DNA of 64,000 nucleotides. Source: UBA11612 sp963662375. Its GTDB lineage: Bacteria; Pseudomonadota; Alphaproteobacteria; Rhodospirillales; Rhodospirillaceae. Under the pieces are notes generated by a model, which ran no database searches, was not told the DNA's origin, and saw only the letters and a list, made by a program, of their open reading frames with translations. Made by a program: the position numbers and the translations under genes. Positions within the stretch are counted from its first letter, which is position 1, and each line of letters starts with the position of its first letter. The DNA is taken from NCBI GenBank assembly GCA_963662375.2, contig CAXXRP010000004.1, positions 88,491 through 152,490 of the forward strand. Direction: 5' to 3'. This document shows positions 62,089 through 64,000 of this stretch, piece after piece.

Positions 62089-62589
62089 TCAGCTCCCCGG
62101 CAGACGCCCGGCCTGCTGCCCTGAGGGAAGCCGCCGTGCCAGTTCAGCCGCCGTCACCCCTAGTACCGGATGACGCCATCCTGGAGCCAAATCGCATAGA
62201 GGGGAAAGGACAAATGCCCTCTGGTGAAGCCTTGGGTGTGGTAACATTGGCGGCGACACGTCCGTACCGCGGACTAATCCACGGTAAGCCAAGAGGTCAA
62301 GATCCAGCGTCCTCGCCCCGTTCGGAGCGCCCCGGACACGCTGCAACCCTTGTTCGACGACATGGAGAAGCTCCAACAAGTCCTGAGGACTGCGATCAGT
62401 CTCAAGTTCAGCCACGGCGTTGGTAAACCATGGTTGATCCGATACGGGAATCGGCGCCGTTTGGTACCAAGGTGAACGCCCACGAATTCCGACGCCAGCG
62501 TGTTCCAGACGCGCAAGTGCTTCCACACACGTCTGACGCGGTGGACCCACAGGACTATCAATGTTGCCGCCAAGTCCGATGAGGATCAT
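62089..62589 (-). CDS. folK: HPPK: hydroxymethyldihydropterin pyrophosphokinase
   Basis: FolK pyrophosphorylates the pterin precursor of folate. The 166-residue protein reads MILIGLGGNIDSPVGPPRQT, GRSPWYQTAPIPVSDQPWFT-type YQTAPIPVSDQPWFTNAVAE and RTLDLDLLAY, with the characteristic PHPRLHQRAFVL. It sits downstream of the broken NYN gene on the opposite strand and upstream of rpoZ. Folate made here is used by GlyA. Confidence 0.95.
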   Translation of the reverse strand: MILIGLGGNIDSPVGPPRQTCVEALARLEHAGVGIRGRSPWYQTAPIPVSDQPWFTNAVAELETDRSPQDLLELLHVVEQGLQRVRGAPNGARTLDLDLLAYRGLVRGTDVSPPMLPHPRLHQRAFVLSPLCDLAPGWRHPVLGVTAAELARRLPSGQQAGRLPGS

Positions 62590-62726
62590 GGCTCCCCTTG
62601 CCGGCGAACCGGGAGTTGACTACGATTCATGGAATTAAGACTATCGCATTATCTCTATTCAACTCATGAATTTGTTGAAGAATTTATCTTAATATACTGT
62701 TTTAAATATATTTTGATATATTGTAA

Positions 62727-63312
62727 TAATCTTTTATCCGGAAGAGCGCCTTGCAATTTTCATAGACGGGGCCAATCTTTATACTCAGCCAAGGCCCTTG
62801 ATTTCGATATCGACTACAAGCGTTTGCTGTCTTTGTTCGCGGCCAAGGGACGTCTTAATCGTGCGTTTTATTACACAGCGCTGATGGAAGACCAGGAATA
62901 TTCGCCGCTGCGGCCCCTGGTGGACTGGCTCGATTGCAACGGCTTCACCATGGTAACAAAACCGACCAAAGAGTATCCCGATCAGACAGGAGGGCGGAGA
63001 ATCAAGGGAAATATGTACGTCGAACTTGCTATCGATATGCTGGAATTTGCGCCTTACGTGGACCACATCGTGCTCGCATCCGGCGATGGCGATTTCCGGC
63101 GCCGTGTGGACGCTGTTTACCGCAAGCGTGTGCGGGTTTTTGTCATATCCAGCGTCAGGGCGCAGCCCGCCTTTATTGCCGATGAACTCAGGCGTCAAGC
63201 AGACAACTTCATCGAACTCGAAGATCTGCGATCCAATATCACCGGAGCTTCGCATGGCCGGGCCGTTGCCGACTCTGGTTTAGGCCGACGTTGTGAGCGA
63301 ACGGCCAGTTGA
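62727..63312 (+). pseudogene. LabA-like NYN domain protein with damaged start and one frameshift
   Basis: The gene reads FYPEERLAIFIDGANLY in one frame, then after a shift near 62781 the remaining AKALDFDIDYKRLLSLFAAK to LASGDGDFRRRVDAVYRKRV in another. The catalytic acidic residues of the PIN/NYN nuclease fold are recognisable: FIDGANLY and LASGDGDF. In relatives the protein starts M-I-F-Y; here the first codon is ATA (62726) instead of ATG, and no ATG, GTG or TTG precedes the core in its frame. So both the start and frame are lost. It is followed by udgB, with a 20-base overlap. Confidence 0.7.
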
Positions 63313-63964
63313 TCGCGCGGCCCGGTTTGCCGCCCCGCCACAGGACTGTGAGCTTTGTCCGCGCTTGGTACAATTCCGCTCAAATAACCGCCGCCAGTTT
63401 CCGGAATGGCACAATGGTGCTGTTTCAGCATTTGGGCCCGCAGACGCAAACCTTCTGGTTGTTGGTCTCGCGCCCGGCTTGAAAGGTGCCAACCGAACCG
63501 GCAGGCCCTTTACCGGCGACTATGCTGGAGAACTGCTGTACCCAAGCCTTTTGAAATTTGGCCTTGCGGAAGGGACTTATGGATCGTCTGTGAACGACGG
63601 AATGGCCTTGATAGGTTGCCGCATCACCAATGCAGTTCGCTGCGTGCCCCCCGCCAATAAACCCACGCCTGAGGAACAACGCACCTGCAGGGGCTTTTTA
63701 GCCTCGGAAATCAAGGCAATGCCCCATTTGGCCTCAATTCTGGCCCTCGGCCGTATTGCCCATGACGCCGTCCTATCAGCTTTAGGCCTGCGAAAATCCC
63801 TATATCCTTTCGGTCATAGCTCTGTACATAGTTTTGATAAGAAACTATCAATGACGGATAGTTACCACTGTTCCCGGTACAACGTGAACACGCGGGTTTT
63901 GACTGAAGGGATGTTTCACACCGCGCTAGAAAAGGCGATAAGAGCAGCGAATAGAACAGCTTAG
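63293..63964 (+). CDS. Uracil-DNA glycosylase, family 5-like (UdgB)
   Basis: The family 4/5 uracil-DNA glycosylase fold is clear: CELCPRLVQFRSNN with its Cys pair, LLVVGLAPGLKGANRTGRPF and TGDYAGELLYPSLL, the motif that places it near family 5, and ITNAVRCVPPANKPTPEE. The iron-sulfur Cys pattern includes CELC and the CRGF region. It removes uracil and possibly other deaminated bases. GTG 63293 is the start, within the NYN gene. The protein is complete at 223 residues. Confidence 0.85.
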   Translation: MSERPVDRAARFAAPPQDCELCPRLVQFRSNNRRQFPEWHNGAVSAFGPADANLLVVGLAPGLKGANRTGRPFTGDYAGELLYPSLLKFGLAEGTYGSSVNDGMALIGCRITNAVRCVPPANKPTPEEQRTCRGFLASEIKAMPHLASILALGRIAHDAVLSALGLRKSLYPFGHSSVHSFDKKLSMTDSYHCSRYNVNTRVLTEGMFHTALEKAIRAANRTA

Positions 63965-64000
63965 TTCGGCAGAATGAGATAGACCGCTCATCAATATTAA

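Overview
This 64 kb window looks like a piece of an alphaproteobacterial chromosome, probably Rhodospirillales-like; the family is inferred, not proven. The evidence is gene order and gene content: ispDF-dusB-ntrB-ntrC-ntrY-ntrX-dat-hfq-hflX-mazG; rpiB-glyA-nrdR-ribD-ribE-ribBX; rpmF-plsX-fabH-ihfA-merR; and rpoZ-rsh-DUF2062-pdxJ-acpS-lepB-rnc-era-recO-parC. All four are familiar alphaproteobacterial neighbourhoods. Core genes are GC-rich, and many overlap by ATGA or GTGA, as expected for translationally coupled operons.

Layout. 0-3.4 kb: 3' part of holB, then metG and tatD. 3.4-9.4 kb: mostly broken genes (hydroxyacid dehydrogenase, old yellow enzyme, response regulator, SnoaL-like protein, hydrolase stub, secreted-repeat protein), with one intact amidohydrolase. 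9.4-14.8 kb: ribH-nusB-thiL, a decayed small gene, the proton pyrophosphatase hppA and a BamE-like lipoprotein. 14.8-19.5 kb: a broken cytochrome bc1 chaperone, yceD-rpmF-plsX-fabH (membrane lipid synthesis), ihfA, a MerR regulator and tRNA-Pro(GGG). 19.5-25.1 kb: an outer-membrane gene remnant, a thiamine-diphosphate enzyme with an aldehyde dehydrogenase, cutA and ispDF. 25.3-37.2 kb: dusB, two NtrBC-type two-component systems, dat, a broken HAD phosphatase, hfq, hflX, mazG. 37.2-38.1 kb: a gene-poor scar holding a small zinc-ligand-like ORF and a 3' tRNA fragment. 38.1-43.3 kb: riboflavin/one-carbon cluster. 43.4-51.9 kb: a secreted protein, a penicillin-acylase-type hydrolase, bpt, parC and recO. 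52-64 kb: era-rnc-lepB, an intact 2.76 kb transposon, acpS-pdxJ-DUF2062-rsh-rpoZ, folK, a broken NYN gene and a family-5-type uracil-DNA glycosylase.

Three things stand out. First, 54604-57359 is a mobile element with recognisable terminal inverted repeats, a perfect 8-bp target duplication and an intact DDE transposase. It carries a two-gene DUF488 / C-C-H-DWE module plus a zinc-ribbon protein; this is the best candidate here for an undescribed system. Second, a single inversion of about 28.7 kb (9.4-38.08 kb) would restore the canonical ribBX-ribH-nusB-thiL order, and both inferred breakpoints fall in decayed sequence. Third, about a dozen dispensable genes are broken by frameshifts, stops or deletions, while every recognisable essential gene is open, which points to ongoing genome erosion rather than random sequencing error.
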